From positions 3,938,807 to 4,002,806 of the forward strand of contig NC_085088.1 in NCBI RefSeq assembly GCF_963422355.1: a DNA stretch of 64,000 nt, given 5' to 3'. The translations under genes were made by a program, and so were the position numbers. A model generated the notes under the pieces. It saw nothing but the letters and a program-made list of their open reading frames with translations. It was not told the origin of the DNA and ran no database searches. The DNA is from Corticium candelabrum. Taxonomy: Eukaryota; Porifera; Homoscleromorpha; Homosclerophorida; Plakinidae. The stretch's first letter is position 1; each line of letters starts with the position of its first letter. Shown here piece by piece: positions 20,877 through 31,782 of this stretch.

Positions 20877-22997
20877 CTATGTTGAAACGTCTAATGGAGA
20901 TTTAGTCCATTCCAAGAGTTCTTTCGAATATGTGGACGGCCATGGAGAAAATATACGATCATCGATTACATCATACACTAGATAGGAAGGAATGTTTGCT
21001 CCACTGCATGCTGATCCCATCCTTTCATACCAAGTTTGCCACGTGTACTGGCTATTGACATGAGCATCACGTCCAGGACTTTTATCCTTTATCAACGGTA
21101 AAATGTATGCTGGTCTTACGCTGAATTCACAAGATTCCGCTTGCTCTGTAGAACGATGTACGCCAGAATCATTTGACTTAGCTGTTACTGTAAAGGAAAT
21201 CGTTTCATTCTTCTTTTGTTTCTGAGCCTGGGTTATGTTTAGAGACAAAGATAATGAAGAACGTTCATACCCCCAAAAGCCTGAATTGATTGTCGTTCTT
21301 GGATCTGTGTAAGTCCATGTACCGTCCAACCGAGGAAACAATTCTAGCTCATTTACTCTAGTCTCTGTTTCACGAAGTAGGCCTTGCAGCTTAACCATGT
21401 CTTGTTCGTGCCGCTCTCTCTCACATTCGATTTGATGCTCCCTAGCGATCCGGTTTGTTTGGCTTTCACTGAGTTCTTTCCTAAGTCTAGAGCAGACTTT
21501 AACGGCAGCTTCCATAGTAACTCTACTGGGAATGTGACTATTTTCCGACGGTCTCTCTCTAGTGCATCTTGGCTGGGCTTGGTAAAATCTATTAGTTCAA
21601 TTATTTTCGTGACATTATCTTCTACGATCGAGTCATTTTTACTTTCATTTGATTGCAACAGTTATTCCATTGCTTCAAACGGAGAGTCAAAAGATGAGCG
21701 ACATGTCCACAACGTTGACTGCAAAACTTCCGTAAATTGAGCGGCAGAAATTGTGCCTCGTTCTGCGTGGTAATTGAGATAATAATCAGATAGCTCTACA
21801 ACATTGTTAGAGTATTCGTATCCATTGGTGTGAACACAATTGTTTAGATTTGCCATCACTCTAGACGTAAATTCAGTAACGTCTTTCCCAGTAAGTTGAT
21901 TGTAGCTTTTTGCACACAAGGCTGTCAACCTTTCTTCGCTTTGGGTTACAAAAGCTGAAGAAAACCGTAAAGCGGACGACAACCAACTGGCTGTCACAGT
22001 TGGTATTTCGAGCGTCAACGGATCATCTGGAAGGTAGTACACAAAAGCTTCAAAACAACTATTGAGAAGACTTTCCTCAGCATCAGGCAAATGATAACGT
22101 GAAAAGCGATCACTTGTAGTAGTTTCATTAGAAGACAGAGCTAAGTCTTCAGCTTTCTGTTTTTTGAGTCAACTAAATCTTTCTCAGAGGAAGATGTGGC
22201 GGCAGCTGTAGAACGATCAGAAGCCTCTGGTGAGCAAGACAGAGATAGTACTTCTATAGGAGGCTCTGCTACAACTATAGGTTCACTTAAGCTTGTTGCG
22301 TACACAGAGTTCGACGTAGCACTAGCAGTGTAAAAAGATTCTGTCTTTCTCACATCGAATCAATGTATCCTGCAACAAAGTACGTACATAAATGGGCTGC
22401 AGCAACTTCTGGTTAGCATCAAGTCAATGATAGCAGTCGTCCAATTAACTGGAAGTTTCTTCAACTGCGACAACCACAAAGATGCTTTTTATGATTGCCA
22501 ATTTGTGGTAAACGTATTCCATGTCTCTAAGTTTACCTTACACCAATGCTCAACTGCCGTCTCCACACAAAACGTACTGACTCCTTCTGCTTGAGCTACT
22601 TCAGCAATTTCAGCACAATTCACCAATATTTCCAAACAATTAGAAACATCACTTGTAATTTCTTTAGCTTAGATTGACATATTTCGCTAAGATTACCAGA
22701 TCCCGACATCTGTAAATAGATGGCTGCACACGTCACGTGACCAATATTTTTAGTTGTCAGTTTGTCGTCAATAGTGACCCCATAACAAAAATCGGCAATC
22801 GCTATCATCGTATCATATCCGCCGGGTAAATGATCGAGTGTTAGCAAAGCGGTATCACTCATACCTGATCGTTGGAGACATCGAAAGTAATTGGAACGCG
22901 CAAAAAGTGGAAACCGGTGGAGATGCAACTGTTGGCCACCAATTTGCACGGTCAAATCGCTGAATTCGCCAGAAGAACGCAGCCCTCTTTGATTCAT
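20877..22997 (-). pseudogene. BTB4a: decayed BTB-NPH3-like gene
   Basis: Partner of BTB4b. The order BTB (LHRFPLFARSNYFRCL, HLPGGYDTM, FCYGV), NPH3 core (LSDYYLNYHAERGTISAAQF), coiled coil and C-domain (VRPAYILPL, PSYLVYD) is readable, but in several frames. It shares an in-frame TAA at 21,662-21,664 with BTB4b (44,899-44,901). It also has its own damage: a stop near 22,490, a ~19-bp deletion near 22,357, and frameshifts near 21,550, 22,165 and 22,665. The shared stop arose before the block duplication or was spread by conversion; the rest came after. Start chosen at MNQRGLRSSGEF. Confidence 0.85.
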
Positions 22998-23544
22998 CTC
23001 GACTTCTAGACGAGCTGGGTACGACACAACATGTAGAAATGAACTAGTCAATTTAGAAGGCGTGGTTAGAAGTAACAGAGTTTAGCAAAACATGATACTG
23101 TACGGGAGACTGCTAATTAGACATTTAAATCCCAAATCTTGTAAAGTATTACTTCGCCTACGTCATTACTTCTAGGTAAAGTGTACAGTACTTGAGTCTA
23201 AGACCGATGAAGTCCATTCGGAATTTCCACAATGGGTTTACATATGGGATCACCAACTGCAATACCATCTCACGTGAGACATCTATAGATATAGATATAT
23301 ATATATATATATATTATTTAACTTTCAGTTTGAATGTGACCGACAACGACTAGCTTGCAAACAATTATTCTAATGCTGCCTTGCCTTTTAAAGAATAGAG
23401 AATAATGGTTTACAACTAAATTACTTACTTCGTTAGTAACAACACTATACTTCAGTCACAAACAGCCATTCTGCGTTTGTCTCTCCAGAAACGTATACAC
23501 CGTACTTAATTAATTAATTAAAAAGAAAGCAGACAGCACTTGCC
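22998..23544. other. BTB4a 5' flank
   Basis: No gene. Contains a TCACGTGA palindrome at 23,270 and a (TA)n tract at ~23,290-23,313. Collinear with 46,261-46,790. Confidence 0.55.
23270..23277. promoter_or_regulatory. E-box palindrome upstream of BTB4a
   Basis: TCACGTGA about 270 bases upstream of the inferred start, in the block GGGATCACCAACT...CATCTCACGTGA that is kept upstream of all five BTB4 genes. CACGTG is the core of bHLH-ZIP sites (USF/Myc/MiT type). Function inferred. Confidence 0.4.
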
Positions 23545-23970
23545 ATGGAGACCGCAAACCTGCGCCAAGGCAGGTCAGTTTCCCAAACTCTAGAATACCA
23601 TTAACAATCGTTTCCATGGCAACTATTTCAAGGGCCTTTTGTGTACATCCTATAGCATGTAGTACATACACCATTAAAAGACATCATCTGTTCATCAGTA
23701 CCTACAGTACCTGCACGGAAATGGTATGTGTGCAGAAGCGATATCAAGAGTTATCGCACATTAGTTCCTTTCTATTTTGATTTTTTAATTTTTTAAGACG
23801 CGGATCCGGATTAAAACTAATCAACTGTTTCTTTACCGAAGCTATAGATCACCACCAAATTTTATCAAAATCCATACACATGCTTTTAAGCAACCTTTTC
23901 TACAAACCAGCAAACCAACAAACCAACATTACGAACCAACAAACTAACGCCGACGAAAACATACCTCATT
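23545..23970. repeat. R1 repeat, copy 2
   Basis: GCAAACCTGCGCCAAGGCAG ... TTATCAAAATCCATACACAT ... ACAAACCAGCAAACCAACA ... GCCGACGAAAACATACC. Lies between BTB4a and the site where BTB4e is missing in block 2. Confidence 0.65.
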
Positions 23971-24002
23971 AGCGGCTTTGTGTCTGTCTGTGTGGGGGCT
24001 TG

Positions 24003-24175
24003 GGCATGGCGGTGGTAGTGGGGGCGGTGGTAGTGGGGGCGGTGGTGGTGGGGCGGTAGAAGTGGCGGCGGCGGCGGCGGCGGCGCTGGTGGTGGTGATG
24101 GTGGTGATGGTAGTGGTGATGGTGGTGGTGGTGGTGGTGGTGGTGGTGGTGTGTGTGTGTGTGTGTGTGTGTGTA
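24003..24175. repeat. GGT/GGC trinucleotide and TG compound repeat
   Basis: A GGTGGT/GGCGGC run passes into (GGT)n and (TG)n. The counterpart in block 3 (47,240-47,440) is almost pure TG with TCTACG interruptions, so composition changed after duplication. The Gly/Val or Pro-rich open frames across it are artefacts of the repeat. Confidence 0.9.
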
Positions 24176-25569
24176 CGCGCGCGCATGCGTACACGTTATT
24201 AATCCAATTCACAAAACCGCATCACTAAAACAAACAAAAAATAAAACAAACAAAAACAAATCAATTAACTAACCCTAAGGCAGTACTTAGATAAATATAA
24301 GAGAAACTGAACTGTTTAGACACGGCACTCGGAAAGCGCAAACCTCCGCCAAGACAGCTCAGTCTTTGCAATGCCATTATCAATCGCTTCTATGCATATG
24401 GCAACTGTTTGAAAGGCTTCTGTGTTCGAAGTGGCCAAGGGACAGTCACGTGTCAATGGTGCAATGAAATTGTTTCTGACGTTCCTCTCTGCACGCTCAC
24501 GTACAGTCCGGCAGTCACGAAGCAGAAACAATTAATGTTTCGCTAGAGTTCGGAATGTCCACGTCTATAGTGGTGCGTCATCTGCTAACGTTGTACGTGT
24601 CAATACCCACGCAAATCTTCTCGCCATCTGACATTATTCCCATGTTCCATAGTACTCGCGCCCAAACTATCGGTGCGAGTCCAGTATATCCCCAACCTCG
24701 TTTTGTACTTCTCTACTGTGCCAATTGATCTATATGGAAGCTCCGCAGGCGAGGGGAAATAGAGACTATAGTTTGGGGATACTCGAGTCAGTCATCGACT
24801 GCCAGACCGCGGTCTCCACGCGTCCGGCTCGGACCCCTAACCACGTCCTTTTGTGTACACGGTGACACCATAGAACGTGGATACGCAGTTTCACTGACTT
24901 TTTTACCGATATGATATGGGTGTGAACGAGTAATATCGGGTGTCGTCTCACTTTGTCGAAAAGTTTCAAGCGAAGCCGACCCCTCGAGAGAGGACCCGGA
25001 TCCAGATTATCCCAAAGACTAATCAATTGTTTCTCTACTAAAACTATATCATTCCCAAATTTCATCCACAAGTTTTAGAGTAAACTTGCTCAAAAAGCAA
25101 CAAACCAACGCTCATGAAAACATAATAACATGCATCAGGAAATCACATTACACTAATACAGGATACTTTGTATCCTGCTCGAGACAGAATTATAAAACTA
25201 CATACCCGTACAAGTATAGTACTCCTTCCCGGCCAAAAGACCAGCTGCTCAGCTAGAAGAACGGAGTAGTTGGCTGCTGGCTGCATGCATTTTATCGAGT
25301 CCTTTTCGGGGTTTTGATCAGTACGCAGACACACTGTATATTTGTATTTCCTGGGCAGTCCGGGTGTCCATGCTAGTACTATTTAGTATAAAATACACAA
25401 AAAATACAAACACAGCAACGTCTCGCAAAACTTACATACAGTAACACACATAGGATACCATACAACAACCGTTAACTAATCATGCAGACTATGCATGCGA
25501 CGTACCGACATGCATGACATTGACAGATTGCTATAAGCAACACTAACAAATTGCACAGTTGCTTTTACA
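24176..25569. other. Spacer with BTB4e deletion junction and R1-like repeat
   Basis: At ~24,268-24,280 the sequence passes from the left flank (TCAATTAA, = 47,530) via CTAACCCTAA to the right flank (GGCAGTACTT, = ~50,200). This removes the ~2.7 kb that holds BTB4e in block 3. A diverged R1 copy spans ~24,330-25,110. No gene. Confidence 0.7.
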
Positions 25570-27921
25570 CTAGAATTTTGGCAGATCACTGTCATCGCGG
25601 TCTTCTAAAGATTTCCTCCATTGAAAAAGTTCTCGTCTACTCGAATATGAGTTAGTCCAAGGAGAAAATATACGAGCATCGTCTAGATCATACACTAAGA
25701 ATGGAGGAATGAGTCCTCCACTGTGTGATGATTTCAAACTTTGATACCAAGTTTCCCATAAGTGCTGACTACTGACATTAGCATCACGTCCAGAACCTCT
25801 ATCATTTATCAACGGCAGAATGTAAGCTGGTCTTACCCTGACTTCACGAGATTCCGATTGCTCTCTAGGGTGACATCGAGAATTGTGTGACTTAACTTTT
25901 ACTGTAAAAGAAATTACTTTCTTTTCTTTTTGTTCGGAAATCTGAGTTATGCTTAAAGATGAAGATGATAAATCACGTGTGTCTTGTCCATGCCAGCCGC
26001 CTGAATAGTAACCCCGCTCTCTTGTATCTGCAATAGTCCACGTACCGTTCAACCGAGGAAACAGTTCTAGCTTAGTCACTTTAGCCTCTGCTTCACGAAG
26101 TTGGCCTTGTAGTCTAACCGTCTCTTTTCTGTGACGCACGGTCTCAAGTCGCATTTGACGCTCACTAGCAACACGCATTTCTTCTACTTTACTCAACTGC
26201 GTTCGCACTGTAGACAACTCTGTTCGGCATTTACTAAAGTCTTCTCGCGTTGTAGACAGATTTGTTTGACATTCACTGAGTTCTGTAGACAAATTTCTTT
26301 GGCATTTACTGAGTTCATCCCGAGTTGTAGACAAATTTGCTTGGGATTCACTAAGTGTATTCCTAAGTACGGAACAAACTTTAACGGCAGCTTTCATAGT
26401 AACTCTACTAGGAATGTGACTATTTTGCGACGCTCTCTCTAAAGCATCTTGACTAAGCTTGGTAAAATCTATTAGTTCAATTATTGTCATAACATTTTCC
26501 TGTAAAATTGACTCATTTTTACTTTCATTTGATTGCAACAGCTTTTCCAGGGCTTCAAACGGAGAGTCAAAAGATGAGCGACATTTCCACAACGTTGACT
26601 GCAAAACTTCCGCAAAACAAGCAGCAGAAATTGTGCCTCGTTCAGCGTGGTAATTGAGATAATAATCAGATAGCTCTATAACCTTGTTAGAGTCTTTATA
26701 TCTCTTGGTGTGAACACTTTCGTTTAGATTAGCCATCACTCGAGACGTAAAATCAATAACGTCGTTCATAGTAAGTTGAGCGTAGCTGTTTGCACACAAA
26801 GCTGTCAACCTTTCTTCACCTTGTGGCACGTAAGCTGAAGAGAATTGTAAAACGGATGACAACCAACTGGCTGTAACAGTTGGAATATCAAGTTTTAACG
26901 CATCATCTGGAATGTAGGACAAAAACGTATCAAAGTAGATTTTGAGAAGACTTTCCTCGCTATCAGTCAACAAATGACCACGTGATAAACAAGCATCTAG
27001 AGCAGTTGCAGTAGAAGAAAGAGCTGACCCTTCAGTTTTCTGTTTCTCTGAACCATTTTCAGAGGCAGATGAGGCAGCAGATGTCAAACGAGAAGGAGCC
27101 GCTGACAAGCAAGACAAAAGAGATGGTATCTCTACAGGACTAGGGGAATCTGCCAGTAGTACAGGTTCAGGGTTAGCGATAGGGTTAGGGTTAAGGTCAA
27201 GTGTTGCGTCCACAGAACTCGGTGTAGCATTAACAGCGTAACAAGATTCTGTCTTTCTCACATCGGCAAAGCACTGCATTATAAAATCGATGTATCCTGC
27301 AACAAAGTACGTAGTCAAATGACTGCACCTTTCTTCTCTGGTTTGCATCAAGTCAATGATAGCAACCGTCCAATTAACTGGGAGATTCTTCAGCTGCGAC
27401 AACCACGAAGATGAGAGTCTTTGCTTATGTCTAAACCAATTCCATGCCTTTATGTTTAGCTTACACCAATGCTCAACAGCAGTCTTCACGCAAAATGTAC
27501 TGACTCCTTCTGATTGAGCTACTTCTGCAACATCAGCACAATTCTCCAATATTTCCAAACAATTATAAGCATCACTTGATAATTTCTTTAGCCTAGATTG
27601 ACATAGTTCACTAAGATTACCAGATCCCGACATCTGTAAATAGATGGCTGCACACGTCACGTGACCAATATTTTTAGTTGTCAGTTTGTCCTCAGTAGGG
27701 ATCCCATAGCAAAAATCGGCGATCAGCGTCATCGTATCATATCCGCCGGGTAAATGATCGAGAGTAACCAGAGCAGTATCACTCATACCTGATCGTTGTA
27801 GACATCGAAAGTAATCGGAACGCGAAAAAAGAGGAAATCGGTGGAGATGCAGCTGCTGGCTACAAATCCGCACGGTCAAGTCGCTAAATTCGCAAGAAGA
27901 ACGCAGCTCGCTATGATCCAT
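25570..27921 (-). CDS. BTB4c: BTB-NPH3-like protein with coiled coil and C-terminal domain (783 aa, intact)
   Basis: Best reference of the family. The BTB domain spans residues ~10-112: LHLHRFPLFSRS 24-35, LPGG 57-60, FCYG 70-73, CAAIYLQM 90-97. An NPH3-like first part follows at 113-218 (NCLEILENCADVAEVAQ; SWLSQLKNLPVNWTVAIIDL). A Ser/Pro linker at 220-318 contains LNPNPIANP encoded by AACCCT repeats. The NPH3-like core spans 319-520: LSDYYLNYHAERGTISAACF, SSFDSPFEALEKLL and the signature KLSQDALERASQNSHIPSR at 488-506. A coiled coil of 14-15-residue repeats (LSTTRDELSKCQRN) covers 520-618. The C-terminal domain (619-770) has LNGTWT, SFTV, VRPAYILPL, LWETWY, PPFLVYDLDD and LFQWRK. The start ATG is fixed by paralogues (MDHSELRSS). 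No frame break. Likely a cytosolic scaffold or E3-adaptor; inferred. Confidence 0.92.
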   Translation of the reverse strand: MDHSELRSSCEFSDLTVRICSQQLHLHRFPLFSRSDYFRCLQRSGMSDTALVTLDHLPGGYDTMTLIADFCYGIPTEDKLTTKNIGHVTCAAIYLQMSGSGNLSELCQSRLKKLSSDAYNCLEILENCADVAEVAQSEGVSTFCVKTAVEHWCKLNIKAWNWFRHKQRLSSSWLSQLKNLPVNWTVAIIDLMQTREERCSHLTTYFVAGYIDFIMQCFADVRKTESCYAVNATPSSVDATLDLNPNPIANPEPVLLADSPSPVEIPSLLSCLSAAPSRLTSAASSASENGSEKQKTEGSALSSTATALDACLSRGHLLTDSEESLLKIYFDTFLSYIPDDALKLDIPTVTASWLSSVLQFSSAYVPQGEERLTALCANSYAQLTMNDVIDFTSRVMANLNESVHTKRYKDSNKVIELSDYYLNYHAERGTISAACFAEVLQSTLWKCRSSFDSPFEALEKLLQSNESKNESILQENVMTIIELIDFTKLSQDALERASQNSHIPSRVTMKAAVKVCSVLRNTLSESQANLSTTRDELSKCQRNLSTELSECQTNLSTTREDFSKCRTELSTVRTQLSKVEEMRVASERQMRLETVRHRKETVRLQGQLREAEAKVTKLELFPRLNGTWTIADTRERGYYSGGWHGQDTRDLSSSSLSITQISEQKEKKVISFTVKVKSHNSRCHPREQSESREVRVRPAYILPLINDRGSGRDANVSSQHLWETWYQSLKSSHSGGLIPPFLVYDLDDARIFSPWTNSYSSRRELFQWRKSLEDRDDSDLPKF

Positions 27922-28364
27922 CTCAACCCACTACAGTAAAAGACTCAACACGTGGCGACACAACACAGAGAAATCAACTACTCAAACTAGGAGGCGTGGC
28001 AACAGACTTCCAGATGTTCTAGCAGACTTTAGATATTAGGTCCTAAATTTTACTATCATGTGGCTACTCTATAAACGTAAAGTGTAGTTCGGTGGTAGAC
28101 TGAAAAGCCAATTCCATGCACACTAACTAGGAAGACGCACGGGATCATCAACTGAGCATTTCACGTGACGACAGTGGACACCCACTAGCTTGAGTCTCAC
28201 CGACACAACGTCTCGCTTGCAAACAATTAGAATGCAAACGTTTCTGCAGAATGCGGTTTGCACATATAATCTTACGAGATCGTTATGTATACTCGATAGT
28301 CACAAACTGCCATTCTGCATTTGTCTACCCAGAAACAGTGTATACAGGAAAACTAGACAGCATG
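27922..28364. other. BTB4c 5' flank
   Basis: No gene. Matches 54,680-55,050 of block 3 and holds the TCACGTGA palindrome. Confidence 0.55.
28161..28168. promoter_or_regulatory. E-box palindrome upstream of BTB4c
   Basis: TCACGTGA ~240 bases upstream of the ATG at 27,921, in the conserved context GGGATCATCAACTGAGCATT. Same arrangement at the other BTB4 genes. Confidence 0.45.
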
Positions 28365-28760
28365 GCGCACTGGGAGAGTGCAAACCTTCGCCAAAGCAAC
28401 TCAGTTTTCCTTAGCAATCGTTTCCATGGCAACCATTTGAAGGCTTCTGTGTGTTCACTCTACATGACATCGATCATATGACATGACATCATTTAATTAA
28501 ATGACATCATTTGTCTATCAATAACTTCATGGAGATGGTATGGTGTGCGATCTCACTTTTCTGGTCAAAACGTTTGCAGAGCCAATCATGCCTCAAGAGG
28601 GAACCCGCGCATTGGGATTAATTTCCAAAACTAATCAATTGTCCTCTATCACCACCACCCCCCACCACCCGTCAAAATCCATCCACACGTTTTGAGTATA
28701 GCCCCGCTCACAAACCAACAAACAAACAAACAAACTAACTAACCTATGTCGCTGAAAATA
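28365..28760. repeat. R1 repeat, copy 4
   Basis: Near-identical to 7,285-7,690 and 55,055-55,450; includes GAGTGCAAACCTTCGCCAAA, TTCCATGGCAACCATTTGAA and the CAAACCAACAAACAAAC tail. Followed after ~140 bases by the BTB2b 3' end. Confidence 0.65.
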
Positions 28761-28902
28761 CAACCTTACTATACAGGTAGAAACTATCAAAACCTATACA
28801 AACGTACATACAGTACGTATACCGTCACTGCAATTACAGTTATACATTAACAACACAAAAAATATATCAAAATATGTCAACTGTCTCATCTCTTTCCTAA
28901 CC

Positions 28903-30245
28903 TCAAAGTTTGTTGGCAAAATTGACTCCGCCTTGCAGCAACATCACTTTTAAGCGATTACGGTCTGTCTGATATTTCTGTTTGTCTAGCACAGACCTCA
29001 GAACCGATTTGCACGTTTGAAGTTGTTGTCTGAGTTGGGAGCACACACTGATGGCCCCCTCCATAGTGACCTTCATGGGAATGAAACGACTCTTTGACAT
29101 TCTTTCTAATACATCTTGGCTCAGCTTGGCAAAATCTACTTCAGAAATCAGTTTCATTAAATCATCCTGCGAAAATGTCTTTAATGTATCACCACCTCTG
29201 CTAGCACATTCCAGCAGTTTCTCTACAGCTTCATATACAGAGTCATAAGATGTGCGAGAGCACCAAGATGTTGACTGCACAACTCGAGTAAACTCACTAG
29301 CAGAAATGGTGCACTGTGCTGCTGGTAATTAAGATACCAATCTGTTAGTATTATCACGTCAGCTGAGTACTTCAATTCCATATCGTTAACACGGTTGCTC
29401 AATCTAGACATCACTCTAGAACTGAAATCAATGACATCATCTACAGTGAAGTGCTTGTAGCTCATTGCACACAGAACAAACAGCTTGTCTTCAGCTGCTG
29501 GAATACGAGCAGATGAGAATCGAAGGACTGATGATAACCACTTGGATGTCATGTTAGCAGGTTTTAATGTTAGAGATCTCTCTGAAATGTATGACAGAAT
29601 AGTTTCAAAGTAGTACTGGAGAAGTTCAGCCATTGAAGAAGAACATCTTGAAGAATGAACAGTTGTAGCAGGTTTGATAAGACAGAAACTGTCTTCATCA
29701 ACTTATCTACCTGCAAGTGATAGACGATCAGACGAGTTGATTACGCAATACGATTGATCTAGTAGTAACCCTTCTGTACCATCAGTTTCAAATATAATTG
29801 CTACCATCTCCATGTAAGCATTCCTATCAGTTGATAATTGAAGTTCTGAGTTTCTCAGAGCCCGAAAGCACTCCATTATGAAATCTACGCATCCAACAGC
29901 AAAGTAGGTTATCAAGGAACGACTGCACTACTTTGTCTGCAAAGAGTCGATGATATAAACAACCAAACTAAGTGAAAGTTTCTTCAATTGTAGTAGCTAT
30001 TCTGATGCTATTGTTTCTATTCGCATACTCAACGCTCTTCTTTTCTTATACCAATCATCAACGGCAGCGTCTGCACAAAACTTAGTGACTCCTGCTGCTG
30101 CAGCTAATTTCCTATTGTCAGCACAATTCACCAATACTTGCAAACACTTAGTAGCATCGGTTGTCAATTCCCTAAGCTTAGAGTTACATAGTTCCATAAG
30201 GTTACCAGATCCAGTCATTTGCAGGTAGCCAGCAGCAACCATCAC
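28903..30245 (-). pseudogene. BTB2b: BTB-NPH3-like pseudogene lacking the start
   Basis: Homologous to BTB2a from its C-terminus (LQGGVNFANKL) to the CAA.YLQM-equivalent AAGYLQM. At ~30,245 the sequence jumps from ...CCATCACG to TTGCGCAATTGCCCC, deleting ~255 bp with the start codon and the first ~85 residues of BTB. Frame breaks near 29,322 and 29,640-29,710, plus stops near 29,930 and 29,997, confirm decay. The NPH3-like signature (KLSQDVLERMSKSRFIPMK) remains legible. Confidence 0.85.
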
Positions 30246-31399
30246 GTTGCGCAATTGCCCCAAGTGTCCCGGATCCCATCTCCGGTTCTAATCTCCAGGC
30301 CTGCTGCTCTTTGTTCTATGCAATGTGCAAGTGAACGCTACCCTCAACGTTTCGAATATCTATAGTGTAATGCGAATAGGTGTGACGTGTCCCTAGACCT
30401 AACTATTGATACAAAAAAGCTAAATTAATTAATTAATTGACATGAGACAGAGACATCAACCTCAAAAAGTGACACGAGATCAGCCAGAAACTCTAGAAAC
30501 AAGAGATGTAGTAATGTCGTGGTGTACCGTCCTCACAATGGAGACAAACAATAATAAAATTTCAACAACAAAGAAAATTTATATAATATATTCAACAAAA
30601 CATATGTAGACGTAAGTGTCAACTGCAAACAATCTCACTAGAAATCTTGAAACTAAAAACGGACCTCTGTTAATTAAGCACACCTGGAGTTTTTATAGTT
30701 TATACTGTATTACGCCACATTTTCTCTTGAGACTACAGGAAAGACTTAATAAACCTAATCTCCATATAATTTCTATACTGTAAGTGCACGCATCTTACAT
30801 AGTTACCTTCAATAAAAGCACCCAACACATAAATGGTAATCAAATTGAGTTAGCTAATTAATTCTATCTAGCCTTGCTCAGCAATAATAACTGACGGTCA
30901 GGTAATAGCGTGTTGGTCAATCTACAACGGACATTGTTATTGACAGTCTGAGTCACTATAAGTTCTATGCATGTCAGCACATCAGCCAAATGTTTGTCTT
31001 CATCAACTTGAAATTCAACCTTAGAGATGCATGCCTACACACGTTACCGTCCAGCTAGAATTGAGAAATATGGAGAGGAGCTCTTTCAGGTGTGCACTGT
31101 ACAGGTGCTCTACTATATCTATTCAATAATGTCTCCCAAATGCAGGGCATTCTGCTAAGTTCAAAATTAAAGTAGTCAGCATACAAATTTGGTATATGTC
31201 ATTCTTCTTTGCAGTCTTTAATAATTAGTCAGTTCTCAAATTCTGCACGCAAAGTTTAAAATTAAACGCAGTTCTATGTATTACACTTGTCAATTCGCTG
31301 ATCCCATGATAAGTTGTTACTTCACCAAATATATTGAGCATGAAATCTAATATGAAAACATTCCACTCTGTCAATCTAAGCAACGTACAAAGTCACTGT
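30246..31399. other. BTB2b 5' flank and DIPK1 3' flank
   Basis: No gene. Contains the empty site of SINE S4 at ~30,580-30,600. Otherwise collinear with 9,445-11,067 and 57,240-58,400. Confidence 0.6.
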
Positions 31400-31743
31400 C
31401 TATTGACTCTCCTTAGAAAGGAGACTGTGCAGACGATTATATAAATCAGAATAGTATGTCTCAGAAAATTTCACTGTAGAGTTCGGTGGTACAGATGTAC
31501 ACTTGGTCAATATTTCTCCAAGCTCATGAGCAACATTGTGAGGAGCTTCTTCCAAAAGTCCTTGGTTTACAAAATATTTGGTCTTAAAAATGTCGTGACA
31601 CAAATTCTGGAAGTTGCTCGACTTCATCTGAGAAGTACAGTTGTTTGTCTTGTAGTCGCAGTAGGCAACACAGTCAAAGAAGTCACACTCAGAGTCTCTA
31701 GTGCACTTTTCAGCCTGACTCACAAAATTACTACGCGTTTGTG
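31400..31743 (-). pseudogene. Truncated DIPK1 tail, block 2
   Basis: Open frame for the last ~115 residues of DIPK1 (TRSNFVSQAEKCTRDSECDF ... HSLLSKESQ). Cut at ~31,743, equal to 58,744. The kinase-like domain and membrane anchor are absent. It is the second copy of the block junction. Confidence 0.82.
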
Positions 31744-31782
31744 TATGGAAATATTTATCCGTGTATAAATTTGTATACATAC

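Noticed and set aside
23886-24212. Pro/Thr/Gly-rich frames and a 'PPPPP' protein
   Set aside because: Made by the GGT/GGC and TG compound repeat, not shared in block 3.
25143-25334. Small minus-strand frame beginning MCLRTDQNPEKDSIKCMQPA
   Set aside because: The equivalent region of block 3 (~51,060-51,260) does not preserve the frame; treated as spacer.
27650-27670. GTCACGTGAC palindrome inside BTB coding sequence as a regulatory site
   Set aside because: It encodes the conserved residues of GHVTCA and recurs in all BTB4 genes for protein reasons.
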